Source of the DNA: Microbacterium sp. LWH11-1.2
Lineage (GTDB): Bacteria > Actinomycetota > Actinomycetes > Actinomycetales > Microbacteriaceae
NCBI RefSeq assembly: GCF_038397745.1
Contig: NZ_CP151636.1
Location: 1,922,001 to 1,986,000, forward strand
Direction of reading: 5' to 3'
Length of the DNA: 64,000 nucleotides
In this document: one piece after another, positions 16,591 through 24,131 of the stretch
How the letters are laid out: every line of letters begins with the position of its first letter
How positions within the stretch are numbered: position 1 is the stretch's first letter
Notes under the pieces: model-generated
What the model was told of the DNA's origin: nothing
Databases searched by the model: none
What the model saw: only the letters and a program-made list of their open reading frames with translations
Translations under genes and position numbers: made by a program

Positions 16591-17895
16591 TCAGGCGGTG
16601 AAGAACGACTCCGCGGTGCGCGAGAGGTCGTACAGGTCGGAGACGCCGGCGAGCTCGCGCGCGGAGTGCATCGACAGGATCGGGATGCCGACGTCGACGG
16701 TGCGGATGCCGAGCCGGGTGGCGGTGATCGGGCCGATCGTCGAGCCGCACGGCACTCCGTTGTTCGACACGAACTCCTGGGTCGTGACCCCGACCCGCTC
16801 GCACCATTCGCGCCACGCGGCCGTGCCGACGGCATCCGTCGCGTAACGCTGGTTCGCGTTCAGCTTGAGGATCGGGCCCGACCCGAGGACGGGCTGCACG
16901 ACCGGGTCGTGCTTGGCGACGTAGTTCGGGTGCACCGAGTGGCCGACGTCGCTGGACAGGCACCAGGACGATGCGTATGCCCGACGGCGGTCGGTGGCGT
17001 CCGCGCCGAGTCCGGCGTAGAGGCGCTCGAGCACGTCTTCGAGGAAGGGGCCGGCCGCTCCTGAGCGGGATTCGGAACCGAGTTCCTCGTGATCGAAGGC
17101 GGCGAGCACCGCGATGGGGCGACCCGCACGGGGCCCTGAGCCTGTCGAACGGGCGGCGATCTCACCGAGCGCGACGACTCCGGCGTGCACGGACGCGAGG
17201 TCATCGAGGCGTCCGGAGGCGAAGAACGCGTCATCCTTGCCGAAGACGGCGCCGCGCGCGGTGTCTGCGATGACGACGTCGTAGCCGCGGACATCGGATG
17301 CCGTCACGCCGGCGGACGCACCGAGCTCCGCGAGGATGTCGGCCTGGGTCGGGTCGCCGAGACCCCAGACGGGCTGCGTCTCGGTCTGCTTGTCGAGGGA
17401 GAGCCCGTTGTTGACGCCGCGATCGAGATGGATGGCCAGCTGCGGCAGCCGCAGCAGAGGGCCGGTGTCGGCGAGCACGACTCGGCCGTCCGCGAGGGCG
17501 AGGCGCCCGGCGAGGCGCAGCTCGCGGTCGAGCCAGGAGTTGAGCAGCGGACCGCCGTACACCTCGACCGCCGCCTGCAGCCATCCGCGCGCACCGGTGG
17601 TCGGCTGCGGCTTGAGCTTGAAGCCGGGGGAGTCGGTGTGCGCGCCGAAGACGTGCACGGGCGTGGTCGCCGCGGCATCCGTCGGCACCACCCAGGCGAT
17701 CGTGGCGCCGTCCCTGACGACGACGAAGCGCCCGCCGGGCTGCGCAGGCCACGCCTCTTCCTCCTGCAGTCGGGTGAACCCGGCGCCTTCGAGGCGGCGG
17801 GCGACCTCGGCAGCCGCGTGGTAGCTCGACGGAGAGGCGGCGACGAAGTCGGCGAGGTCCTCGGCGTGGGCGAGAGCGTCCGGGGTGACGGGCAT
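16591..17895 (-). CDS. M18-family aminopeptidase
   Basis: A 434-residue dizinc exopeptidase that cleaves N-terminal residues, often Asp/Glu. Metal ligands are visible in FGAHTDSPG, SGRLDDLAS, FDHEELGS and ILSMHSARE. Length fits the family (about 430). AGGAAGG precedes the ATG. In the middle (about residues 248-255) the peptide RSTGSGPRA is encoded by an in-frame copy of the repeat, in a surface-loop region between the dinuclear-site motifs LDDL and DHEE. The gene lies upstream of the NCS1 permease on the same strand with a 46-bp gap, so the cotranscription is plausible but the functions look unrelated. Confidence 0.93.
   Translation of the reverse strand: MPVTPDALAHAEDLADFVAASPSSYHAAAEVARRLEGAGFTRLQEEEAWPAQPGGRFVVVRDGATIAWVVPTDAAATTPVHVFGAHTDSPGFKLKPQPTTGARGWLQAAVEVYGGPLLNSWLDRELRLAGRLALADGRVVLADTGPLLRLPQLAIHLDRGVNNGLSLDKQTETQPVWGLGDPTQADILAELGASAGVTASDVRGYDVVIADTARGAVFGKDDAFFASGRLDDLASVHAGVVALGEIAARSTGSGPRAGRPIAVLAAFDHEELGSESRSGAAGPFLEDVLERLYAGLGADATDRRRAYASSWCLSSDVGHSVHPNYVAKHDPVVQPVLGSGPILKLNANQRYATDAVGTAAWREWCERVGVTTQEFVSNNGVPCGSTIGPITATRLGIRTVDVGIPILSMHSARELAGVSDLYDLSRTAESFFTA
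17131..17153 (-). repeat. Repeat copy inside the M18 aminopeptidase gene
   Basis: CCCTGAGCCTGTCGAACGGG, one base from the core, lies in frame inside the gene and codes for STGSG. This shows that the element can be tolerated inside a well-conserved enzyme. Confidence 0.85.
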
Positions 17896-17989
17896 GTCGT
17901 GACCTTCCTGCAGGGGTGTCCTTCGATCGTAGGCGGCGCAGCGCGCTCGTCCTGTTCATCTCCCGTTCCCGACGATGGGTTATGGTGTA

Positions 17990-18100
17990 CCGCGATAGCG
18001 CCTAGGGTTCCGGGGTCCGTCCCGTCTGGTCCGAGCGGCGCCACGGCCCGCCTCCGCAGGCGAGCCGTCATCTGACAGGACAAAAGCCCGGAGGACCCTG
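17990..18100 (+). ncRNA. Guanidine-I riboswitch (ykkC-yxkD class)
   Basis: The conserved blocks of the class occur in order: CCTAGGGTTCCG (18001-18012), CTGGTCCGAG (18025-18034), CCACGG, a GC-rich stem with a variable loop, and ACAGGACAAAAGCCCGGAGG near 18075-18094. A possible -10 (TATGGT, about 17981) sits just upstream. At the 3' edge GACCCT (18094-18099) is complementary to AGGGTC (18125-18130), which covers the ribosome binding site of the next gene, so control is probably at translation initiation. Ligand in this class is guanidinium. The aptamer precedes an EamA transporter, which would act as a guanidine exporter or detoxifier. Confidence 0.9.
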
Positions 18101-18135
18101 TTCGTCGCGCCCGCGTCGGACGGAAGGGTCTCACC

Positions 18136-18999
18136 GTGTCCCCTCTCGCGTTCGTCCTGGTCTTCGGCGCCGCGATAGCCCACGCCGCCTGGAACGTCAT
18201 CGCGCACGGCGTGAGCCGAGCGGGCTTCCCGTTCCTGTGGTGGGGCGCCGTGTCCAGCACCGTCGTGTGGATCGGGGCGGTGCCGTTCACCGGTGGTCTC
18301 GGCGCCGACGACCTCGGATCGTTCGTGCTCGGGGTGGGGGTCTCCGCGACCCTCCACGTGGGCTACATGGTGGTGCTGCAGCGCGGGTACCGGGAAGGGA
18401 ACCTGTCGACCGTGTACGCGACCGCGCGGGGAACGGGACCGTTCCTGTCGGTGATCGTCGCCGTGCTGCTGCTCGGCGAGCGGCCGTCGGTCGTCGCACT
18501 GGTCGGCGTCGCGGCGATCATCGTCGGCGTCGTGGCGATCGGTCTCGTCGACCGCGGGACCGGAGCGCGGACCCGTCGGATCGATCCCGGCCTGCTGTTC
18601 GGGCTGCTCACCGGTGTCGCGATCGCGATCTACACGATCTGGGACGCGCACGCGGTGCGCACCTGGAACCTCTCCCCGGTCGCGTTCATGGTCGGGACGA
18701 CTCTGCTGCAGGTGCCGTTCTACTCCGTGGCGGTGCGTCGGCGGTGGGATGCCGTGTGGGCCCTCGGTCGCCTGCACTGGCGGCGGATCCTCGTGTTCGG
18801 CATCCTGTCCCCGCTGTCGTACATCCTCGTGCTCACCGCCATCCAGATCGCCCCCGTGGCGCTGGTCGCGCCCCTGCGGGAAGTGAGCGTGGTGCTCGTC
18901 AGCCTCTTCGGGGTGTTCGTGCTGCGGGAATCGCGACCCTGGTGGCGCATCGGCGCGTCACTGGTCGTGGTCCTCGGCATCGTGCTGCTCGCCGTGTGA
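18136..18999 (+). CDS. EamA/DMT-family transporter under guanidine riboswitch control
   Basis: A 287-residue membrane protein with ten predicted hydrophobic helices in two EamA repeats (start PLAFVLVFGAAIAHAAWNV; second repeat from about residue 150). The GTG start follows GGAAGG. Guanidine-I switches usually control small SMR exporters or carboxylases; here the gene is a full-length DMT protein, so its substrate is predicted to be guanidinium or a guanidino compound. The prediction rests on the riboswitch, because the EamA fold alone is non-specific. No carboxylase or guanidinase neighbours are present. Confidence 0.88.
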   Translation: MSPLAFVLVFGAAIAHAAWNVIAHGVSRAGFPFLWWGAVSSTVVWIGAVPFTGGLGADDLGSFVLGVGVSATLHVGYMVVLQRGYREGNLSTVYATARGTGPFLSVIVAVLLLGERPSVVALVGVAAIIVGVVAIGLVDRGTGARTRRIDPGLLFGLLTGVAIAIYTIWDAHAVRTWNLSPVAFMVGTTLLQVPFYSVAVRRRWDAVWALGRLHWRRILVFGILSPLSYILVLTAIQIAPVALVAPLREVSVVLVSLFGVFVLRESRPWWRIGASLVVVLGIVLLAV

Positions 19000-19043
19000 G
19001 CGGAGCGGGTCGACTCCGTCGCCCGGGCCCGCACGCGGCTTCG

Positions 19044-19700
19044 TCAGCGGAAGTTCACGAGCCCGGCGTGCGCGGCCGCGACGAGGATCTGCACGCGGTC
19101 CCGCAGGTGCCACTTCGACATCATGCGCCCGAGGTGCGCCTTCACGGTCCCCTCGGACACGATGAGGGCCCGCGCGATCTCGGCGTTGGACATGCCCTTC
19201 GCCAGGCACTGGAGCACCTCCGCCTCGCGGTCGGTGAGCGGCTCGAGGTCTGTCGCGTCTCCGGTGAGCGGTTCGGAATCGCGTACGTGCTTGATGAGCA
19301 TCGATGCGATCCGCGGTGACAGCGAGCTCTGGCCGCTGTGCACCTCGCGCACGCCGATCACGATCTCCTCGGCGCTGGAGTCCTTGAGCAGGTACCCCGA
19401 TGCTCCGGCGCTCAGCATCGGCAGGACCGTGTCGCGTCCGTCGAGCGTCGTCACGGCGAGGACCCGCACGTGCGGCCACCGCTCGACGATGACGCCCGTC
19501 GCCTCGATGCCGTTCATCTCGGGCATCTGCACGTCCATCATGACCACGTCCGGCTGCTCGCGCTCCACCGTGGCGATGGCCTCGACGCCATCCTCGGCCT
19601 GACCGATGACCTTGATCTCAGGGTCGCGAGAGACGAAGTGCGAGAGCGCCGAGCGGACCAATGGGTCGTCGTCGACGATCAGGACTCGGATGTCAGGCAT
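19044..19700 (-). CDS. NarL/LuxR-type response regulator
   Basis: A 218-residue regulator. The receiver holds DDD at 10-12 and the phospho-acceptor Asp at D56 (VVMMDVQMP), with Thr and Lys of the switch in TTLDG and YLLKDS. The LuxR helix-turn-helix is at about 150-210 (LTDREAEVLQCLAKGMSNAEIARAL). It is divergent from the kinase gene across a 225-bp gap that holds a 9-bp-arm palindrome and a small ORF. It is the natural partner of that kinase although the genes are on opposite strands, an unusual arrangement for this class. It is convergent with the EamA gene. Confidence 0.92.
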   Translation of the reverse strand: MPDIRVLIVDDDPLVRSALSHFVSRDPEIKVIGQAEDGVEAIATVEREQPDVVMMDVQMPEMNGIEATGVIVERWPHVRVLAVTTLDGRDTVLPMLSAGASGYLLKDSSAEEIVIGVREVHSGQSSLSPRIASMLIKHVRDSEPLTGDATDLEPLTDREAEVLQCLAKGMSNAEIARALIVSEGTVKAHLGRMMSKWHLRDRVQILVAAAHAGLVNFR

Positions 19701-19740
19701 GAGGGAAGCCTAACGGCGGCGGCTTCGGGCCGCTCGCATG

Positions 19741-19764
19741 TAGACCTTTGGCCAAAAAGGTCTA
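19741..19764. promoter_or_regulatory. 9-bp-arm palindrome upstream of the response regulator
   Basis: TAGACCTTT and AAAGGTCTA form a perfect inverted repeat around GGCCAA, 40 bp before the regulator start and upstream of the peptide/kinase genes. It is a good candidate for the regulator's own binding site. The 11-mer GACCTTTGGCC in its left half recurs at 21145-21155. Confidence 0.6.
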
Positions 19765-19848
19765 GCTGCAAGTCAGATGTGCTCACTGTGCATCGCCGAG
19801 AAGATGGGTAAAGACATCGACGAACGACTAGGAAATGAGGTGAGTGTT

Positions 19849-19896
19849 ATGACTTTTTGGCAGCAGGTTGGCAAGTTCTTTGGTCTTCACAGCTAG
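19849..19896 (+). CDS. 15-codon ORF upstream of the kinase (candidate signal or leader peptide)
   Basis: ATG at 19849 encodes MTFWQQVGKFFGLHS and stops at TAG. The ribosome binding site GAGGTGA (19837-19843) matches seven bases of the 16S tail at ideal distance, better than most full-length genes nearby. The same frame is open back to ATGs at 19804 and 19777, giving 30 or 39 residues, but those starts lack a ribosome binding site. The peptide is aromatic and amphipathic with one Lys. It ends 29 bp before the kinase start, which has its own AGGAGA site. It could be a secreted signal, a membrane-active micro-peptide, or a translational leader; none is proven. Confidence 0.5.
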   Translation: MTFWQQVGKFFGLHS

Positions 19897-19925
19897 AGTA
19901 CCTGGCGAATAGGAGATAGTGAAAC

Positions 19926-21068
19926 ATGGCCTTCGACCACTCAGACCGGGCATCCGCGGACACGTTCCGCTTGGCCCGGGGTGAGAAGCTCAGCACCATC
20001 GAGCGGATCGTCGTCCTGGTGATCGTCTCCATCACCGTCGCCACAGATCTCATAGGTTTCTTCACGACACCAGGGGTAAACCCGATCGCATTGCTCGTGA
20101 GCATCGCCTCGACGGCCGCGTTCACGCTCTACCTCTGGAAACCTCTCATCGCGACATGCGCCCTCGGTGCCGTGTTCGCGTTGTCCTTCATCCCCGGGTC
20201 TGAACTCCAGGTTCTGACCGCCGCCGCTGTCGCCGCTGGGCTGGTCATGCGGTTGGGGTGGACTTCCCTGATCCTCTCCTACACCGGCGCGTTCCTCGTG
20301 GCGGCGGCGCTCGTCGCGAACGGCGACGCCGAAGCGAACGTGAACGTCGGGCTGTACCTCGTCTTCGCCACCGTGGCAGGCGCCGTGGGCTTCGCCCTGC
20401 GGCTGGCCTTCGCACGAGGTCGCCGACTGGAACTGCAGCTGATCGAACAGGCAGAGCAGGAGAAAGAAGCAGTGCTCGCCGAGCGACGGTGGATCGCCGG
20501 CGAGCTGCACGACAGCATCGCCCATCACCTCACGGTGGTGGCGCTGCATGTGCAGATGCTCGAGGACCCCTCCACCAGCAACGACTCACGAGAGGCGATC
20601 CGCGTCGCCGCGAGAAAGGCGATGGCGGATCTCCGATTCGTGATCGAGCTCGCGGACGACGGACCGCGGTCCGCCGAGATGCAGACGGGTGACCTCGCCG
20701 ACGCGATCGACGAGGCGCGGCAGGAGTTCGAATCCGCCGGCCACCCGGTGCGTCTCGAAGGCGACCTCCGGGATGAGCGCATCCCGCGTGCTGCGGAGAT
20801 CGTGCTCGCGAGGATCGTGCGCGAGTCCGCCACCAACATCCTGAAGTACGCCGGCCCCGGAGAGGTGCTGGTCCGTCTCGAACTCGATGATGACGCGGCC
20901 GCGCTCACGTTGCGCAGCCCGCTCCCGACGACGCCCCGACGCGAGCTGTCCTCCAGCCGCACGGGTCTCGGACGGATGGCGGAGCGGGTGATCGGCGCGA
21001 GTGGCGAGTTCAGCGCGGGCGAGGTCGACGGTCACTGGCTGGTGTCCGCCCGCCTTCCCATCGCCTGA
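19926..21068 (+). CDS. Membrane sensor histidine kinase, HisKA_3 (DesK/NarX-like) type
   Basis: A 380-residue kinase. Residues 25-165 contain about five or six hydrophobic segments with very short loops, so the signal is probably sensed in or near the membrane rather than by a large external domain. A coiled region (RLELQLIEQAEQEKEAVLAERR) leads into the DHp motif ELHDSIAHHL with the phospho-His at 195. The ATP domain has the N box ESATNILKYA and a late G region (GLGRMAERV). It lacks an attached receiver. A 15-codon ORF lies directly upstream, and the likely partner regulator is divergent. Confidence 0.9.
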   Translation: MAFDHSDRASADTFRLARGEKLSTIERIVVLVIVSITVATDLIGFFTTPGVNPIALLVSIASTAAFTLYLWKPLIATCALGAVFALSFIPGSELQVLTAAAVAAGLVMRLGWTSLILSYTGAFLVAAALVANGDAEANVNVGLYLVFATVAGAVGFALRLAFARGRRLELQLIEQAEQEKEAVLAERRWIAGELHDSIAHHLTVVALHVQMLEDPSTSNDSREAIRVAARKAMADLRFVIELADDGPRSAEMQTGDLADAIDEARQEFESAGHPVRLEGDLRDERIPRAAEIVLARIVRESATNILKYAGPGEVLVRLELDDDAAALTLRSPLPTTPRRELSSSRTGLGRMAERVIGASGEFSAGEVDGHWLVSARLPIA

Positions 21069-21080
21069 CGCGCGGCGGGG

Positions 21081-21280
21081 TATAGTAGGCCGATGAATCG
21101 CGTGGCATCTCCGCGATAATGGACGAAAGTCCACTGAAGGTCTCGACCTTTGGCCCTACGAATCGGGCTCTCCAGGCAAATATCCTGAAACCTCCCCAGA
21201 ATAAAGCGTCCCCAGCGCTGCGATCGCGAGCGCGGTCTTTCTGGCTTCTGAAACACTTGCGCGCTCGCGATCGCCTTCTG
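21081..21280 (+). ncRNA. Candidate structured non-coding RNA after the kinase gene
   Basis: The gap between the kinase and the convergent GntR gene is poorer in GC than its surroundings and carries a -10-like TATAGT (21081-21086). Downstream, consecutive hairpins can be read: ATCGCG/CGCGAT (21097-21117), TGGAC-GAAA-GTCCA with a GNRA loop (21120-21133), AAGGT-CTCG-ACCTT (21137-21150), GCCC/GGGC (21153-21168), then a perfect 15-bp stem, 21220-21234 with 21260-21274, followed by a T-rich stretch that could terminate transcription. A 78-codon frame at 21119 overlaps this but lacks a ribosome binding site and a protein-like composition. I do not recognise a known RNA family. Confidence 0.45.
21220..21274 (+). 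terminator. Perfect 15-bp stem-loop, possible terminator or RNA domain
   Basis: GCGATCGCGAGCGCG (21220-21234) pairs perfectly with 21260-21274 around a 25-nt AT-richer loop. CTTCTGTCCTT follows. It lies between convergent genes and could end the kinase transcript, the candidate RNA, or both. Confidence 0.5.
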
Positions 21281-21351
21281 TCCTTCCGGACACCGCTACT
21301 TCGCTGCGCCCGCTGTCGCCAGACCGACATCCGGGCGCCTGCGCTCCTTCG

Positions 21352-22095
21352 CTAGCCGCCCACCGCTCTCATGTAGTGGCCGTCGTTCGAGATCCCGGAT
21401 GCCGCGACGGTGAAGCGCACGACCTCGCTGAGGTAGCGGTCCTCCGATGCCTCGAAGATCCGGCCCTCCGCGTCTCGCGACGTGCGGCTGAGCCGCAGGA
21501 TCGGCGTCCCGCGAGCCACCCGCAGCAGCGCGGCATCCTGATCGTCCGCCGCCACGGCGTCGATCACATGCTGCAGGCTCACGATCGGATGCCCGACCGA
21601 CGCGAGGTGCTCGGTGATCGAGACCTCGTCCAGGTCGACCTCGAAGAGCCGCCGGCCCGCGACCTCGGTGTACGCGAGACGCTCCAGCATCGTCGGGCGC
21701 CCGTCGAGAAGTCGGAGGCGGACGACGCTGACGATCGTGTCGTCGGGCTCCACGCCGAGCGCGGCGGCCATGTCGCCGGCGCGCCGCAGGCTCAGCTCCT
21801 GCGTCTGAGCGCCGGGGGAGACGCCCAGCTCGCGCGCCCATCGCGTGAACGGCACCGAGACGTCGACGGCCTGGTTCGCCTTCCGTGCGACCACGCGTGC
21901 CGGCCGCCCGCGGCTCGTCTCGATCAGCCCCTCGCTCCGCAGCGCTGCCAGCGCGTTCCGGATCGGGCCGCGCGACGTGCGCCACTTCTCGGCGAGCTCC
22001 GCCTCGGTCGGAACGTCATCGCCCGGACGCAAGGCGCCCGCGACGATCTGGTCGCGGAGGTCGTCCGCGATCTGGGTGTACACAGCTTCGGCCAC
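21352..22095 (-). CDS. GntR/UTRA regulator divergent from the phosphonate operon
   Basis: A 247-residue GntR-HutC-type factor: winged helix at 10-70 (TEAELAEKWRTSRGPIRNAL), UTRA domain at 85-240 ending FTVAASGISNDGHYMRAVGG. The GTG at 22095 is preceded by TAATGT only 6 nt away and no ribosome binding site, so its mRNA may be leaderless. The motif TAGGTACAT overlaps that -10 and recurs before phnD. It most likely represses the divergent phosphonate operon and itself, with a phosphonate or derivative as inducer; this is inferred from position and from PhnF-like regulators of phosphonate genes. Confidence 0.87.
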   Translation of the reverse strand: MAEAVYTQIADDLRDQIVAGALRPGDDVPTEAELAEKWRTSRGPIRNALAALRSEGLIETSRGRPARVVARKANQAVDVSVPFTRWARELGVSPGAQTQELSLRRAGDMAAALGVEPDDTIVSVVRLRLLDGRPTMLERLAYTEVAGRRLFEVDLDEVSITEHLASVGHPIVSLQHVIDAVAADDQDAALLRVARGTPILRLSRTSRDAEGRIFEASEDRYLSEVVRFTVAASGISNDGHYMRAVGG

Positions 22096-22096
22096 A

Positions 22097-22105
22097 TAGG
22101 TACAT
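22097..22105. promoter_or_regulatory. TAGGTACAT, operator half-site over the GntR promoter
   Basis: Overlaps the inferred -10 of the regulator gene. An identical 9-mer lies 97 bp away before phnD, in the same orientation, which makes a shared regulator site plausible. Confidence 0.45.
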
Positions 22106-22193
22106 TACTTCACCACCTCAGCGGGCCGCGCCTCGTTCCGTCAGTGTTCATTCAGGAGAATCCCGGGTAAACGACCGCTGAACTCTTCCAAGT

Positions 22194-22202
22194 TAGGTAC
22201 AT
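22194..22202. promoter_or_regulatory. TAGGTACAT, second copy in the phnD promoter
   Basis: Identical to 22097-22105 and followed by an AT-rich TACATAT that could be the -10 of the phosphonate operon. The phnD leader downstream is about 60 nt. Confidence 0.45.
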
Positions 22203-22263
22203 ATCTCGATGGAGCGCGTGCGAGAGTCTTCGTGGATCACCCCTCCCACCCTGAAAGGTCCTC

Positions 22264-23193
22264 ATGAAGCTTCGCGCTCTCCCCGCCCTCGCCGGCGCGG
22301 CGATCCTCGCCCTCGGCCTCGCCGCCTGTTCCGGCTCGGCCGAGGCCACCGGCACCCCCGGAGCGGACGAGTCGTCGTCCACGAGCAGCTTCGCGGTCGA
22401 CGAGAACACCCTCGTCTTCGGCGTCGTGCCCGACTCGGTCGACACCGAGACGAACTACCAGCCGCTCATGGACTACATCGCCGAGATCTCGGGTAAGACG
22501 GTCGAGTACCACGAGTCCACCGACTACGCCGCGCTGATCGAGGCCGCGGTCGCCGGCAAGGTCGACGTCGCATCGTTCTCCGGCTTCACCTACGTCACCG
22601 CCACCAACAACGGCGCCAAGCTCACCCCGATCTCCTCCATCGTCACCGAGGAGGGCCAGGAGCCCGGGTACTACTCGCAGGCGATCGTGCCCAAGGACAG
22701 CGACATCTCCAGCATCGCCGATTTCAAGGGCAAGAAGGTCTGCTTCGTCGACCCGTCCTCGACCTCGGGCTACCTCTTCCCCTCGTACAACCTGCTCAAG
22801 GCGGGCATCGACCCCAAGACCGACATCACCCCCGTTTTCGCCGGCAAGCACGACGTCAGCGTGCAGAAGACCGGTGAGGGCGTCGAGTGCGAGGCCGGAT
22901 TCGCCGAGGACTCCGAGGTCGAGAAGTCGGATGCCGTCAAGGTCATCGACGAGACCATGGTGCCGGGCGCCCCGCTGGTCTACTCCTCGACCCTCCCCGA
23001 GGACGTCTCGAAGAAGCTGATCGACGGCCTGGCCGACATCACGATCGACGACATCATCGCAGCCGGCATCGACAGCGCCGACTCCGACTCGTTCCGCAGC
23101 GTGTTCTACGCCACGAAGCCGGTCGACGACGCGTACTACGACCTCATCCGCGACATCTGCAAGGAGACCGAAGCGGAGCAGTGCCAGGGCTGA
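22264..23193 (+). CDS. phnD: Phosphonate ABC transporter substrate-binding lipoprotein
   Basis: A 309-residue lipoprotein. Signal peptide 1-21 ends in the lipobox LAAC, so the mature protein is tethered outside the membrane. The PhnD fold is clear: LVFGVVPDSVDTETNYQPLMDYIAE, then DYAALIEAAVAGKVDVASFSGFTYV and GKKVCFVDPSSTSGYLFPSYNLL, the loop that binds the phosphonate group. It opens the operon and is followed after a paired-repeat hairpin by phnC. Phosphite or phosphate cannot be excluded as ligands, but the downstream enzymes favour an aminoalkylphosphonate. Confidence 0.92.
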   Translation: MKLRALPALAGAAILALGLAACSGSAEATGTPGADESSSTSSFAVDENTLVFGVVPDSVDTETNYQPLMDYIAEISGKTVEYHESTDYAALIEAAVAGKVDVASFSGFTYVTATNNGAKLTPISSIVTEEGQEPGYYSQAIVPKDSDISSIADFKGKKVCFVDPSSTSGYLFPSYNLLKAGIDPKTDITPVFAGKHDVSVQKTGEGVECEAGFAEDSEVEKSDAVKVIDETMVPGAPLVYSSTLPEDVSKKLIDGLADITIDDIIAAGIDSADSDSFRSVFYATKPVDDAYYDLIRDICKETEAEQCQG

Positions 23194-23219
23194 CGCCCCG
23201 CAGCCCGCTCGACCGTGCG

Positions 23220-23264
23220 CTTCGGCAGGCTCAGCGACCCAGTGGGTCCCTGAGCCTGTCGAAG
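23220..23264 (+). repeat. Two repeat copies in inverted orientation forming a 22-bp hairpin between phnD and phnC
   Basis: Left arm 23220-23241 and right arm 23243-23264 are reverse complements apart from two mismatches, with 1 nt between them. The right arm carries CCCTGAGCCTGTCGAAG. It sits in the 110-bp gap between the binding-protein gene and the ATPase gene, where an RNA hairpin could protect the phnD message or reduce downstream expression. Confidence 0.8.
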
Positions 23265-23303
23265 GGCCATCCATCTCTCGCTCGATCTCACCAGGAGAAA
23301 CCC

Positions 23304-24131
23304 ATGAACGCGGCATCCGATGCCCTCATCCGTCTCGAGGGCGTGACGAAGACCTTCGGGTCCACCACGGCGCTGAAGGATGCCTCGTTGCAGGTCTCCC
23401 GGGGCGAGATCGTCGTCCTGCTCGGCCTCAGCGGCTCCGGCAAGTCGACGCTTCTCCGCCACCTCGACGGACTCGAGCTCCCGACCGCCGGGTCGGTGGA
23501 GGTGCTGGGCCGGCAGGTGCCGACGCTGAAGGGTCGGGCGCTGCGCAACCTGCGCAGTCGCGTGGGCTTCATCTTCCAGCAGTTCGAGCTCGTGCCCTCG
23601 CTCACGGTGCTCGAGAACGTGCTCACCGGGTCGCTCTCGGGGGTCCGCGGTCCGCGCCTCGGCCTCTGGGGCTACTCGAAGGCCGCGAAGCTCACCGCAC
23701 TCGAGCACCTCGATCGGGTGGGCCTGCTCGACCGCGCCTACCAGCGCAGCGACACGCTCTCCGGCGGACAGCAGCAGCGGGTCGCCATCGCGCGCGCTCT
23801 GATGCAGAAGCCCGACATCCTGCTCGCCGACGAGCCCGTCGCCTCGCTCGACCCGGAGTCGAGCGACCAGGTGATGGCACTCATCCGCGAGATCGCGGCC
23901 GACGAAGGCCTCACCGTGGTCTGCAGCCTGCACCAGGTCGACCTCGCGATCTCCTGGGCCGACCGCATCGTCGGGCTCCGCCACGGCGAGATCGTGCTGG
24001 ACATGCCGACCACCGACCTCACCAAGGCCGAGGTCATGGAGATCTACGGCCGGGTCGCGACGACGACCGCCGAGATCGCCGCCGTCACGATGGAACTGGC
24101 GGATGCCGCGTCGCAGGTGGCGGCGTCATGA
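23304..24131 (+). CDS. phnC: Phosphonate ABC transporter ATP-binding protein
   Basis: A 275-residue ATPase. Walker A GLSGSGKST (about 38-46), Q loop FQQFELVPSLTVLENV, signature LSGGQQQRVAIARAL, Walker B LLADEPVASLD and switch His in VCSLHQVDLA. The PhnC group is indicated by the N-terminal and GSLSGV-RGPRLG-WGY segments. ATG at 23304 is preceded by CCAGGAGAAACCC. Its stop overlaps the permease start (ATGA), coupling the two. Confidence 0.92.
   Translation: MNAASDALIRLEGVTKTFGSTTALKDASLQVSRGEIVVLLGLSGSGKSTLLRHLDGLELPTAGSVEVLGRQVPTLKGRALRNLRSRVGFIFQQFELVPSLTVLENVLTGSLSGVRGPRLGLWGYSKAAKLTALEHLDRVGLLDRAYQRSDTLSGGQQQRVAIARALMQKPDILLADEPVASLDPESSDQVMALIREIAADEGLTVVCSLHQVDLAISWADRIVGLRHGEIVLDMPTTDLTKAEVMEIYGRVATTTAEIAAVTMELADAASQVAAS

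Noticed and set aside
5278..18100. Functional link between agmatine deiminase and the guanidine riboswitch
   Set aside because: They are about 12 kb apart with unrelated genes between, and guanidinium is not a product of agmatine deimination.
21081..21290. RNase P RNA, tmRNA, SRP RNA or 6C RNA
   Set aside because: Signature sequences of those RNAs (for example the GAGGAAAGTCC or tag-ORF features) were not found. The family remains unknown.
21010..21330. 106-codon minus-strand frame overlapping the kinase end
   Set aside because: Arg-rich, non-conserved, and overlaps the strongly coding kinase C-terminus.
21119..21355. 78-codon plus-strand frame after the kinase
   Set aside because: No ribosome binding site and no family pattern. 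The DNA is better explained as hairpins of an RNA or a terminator region.
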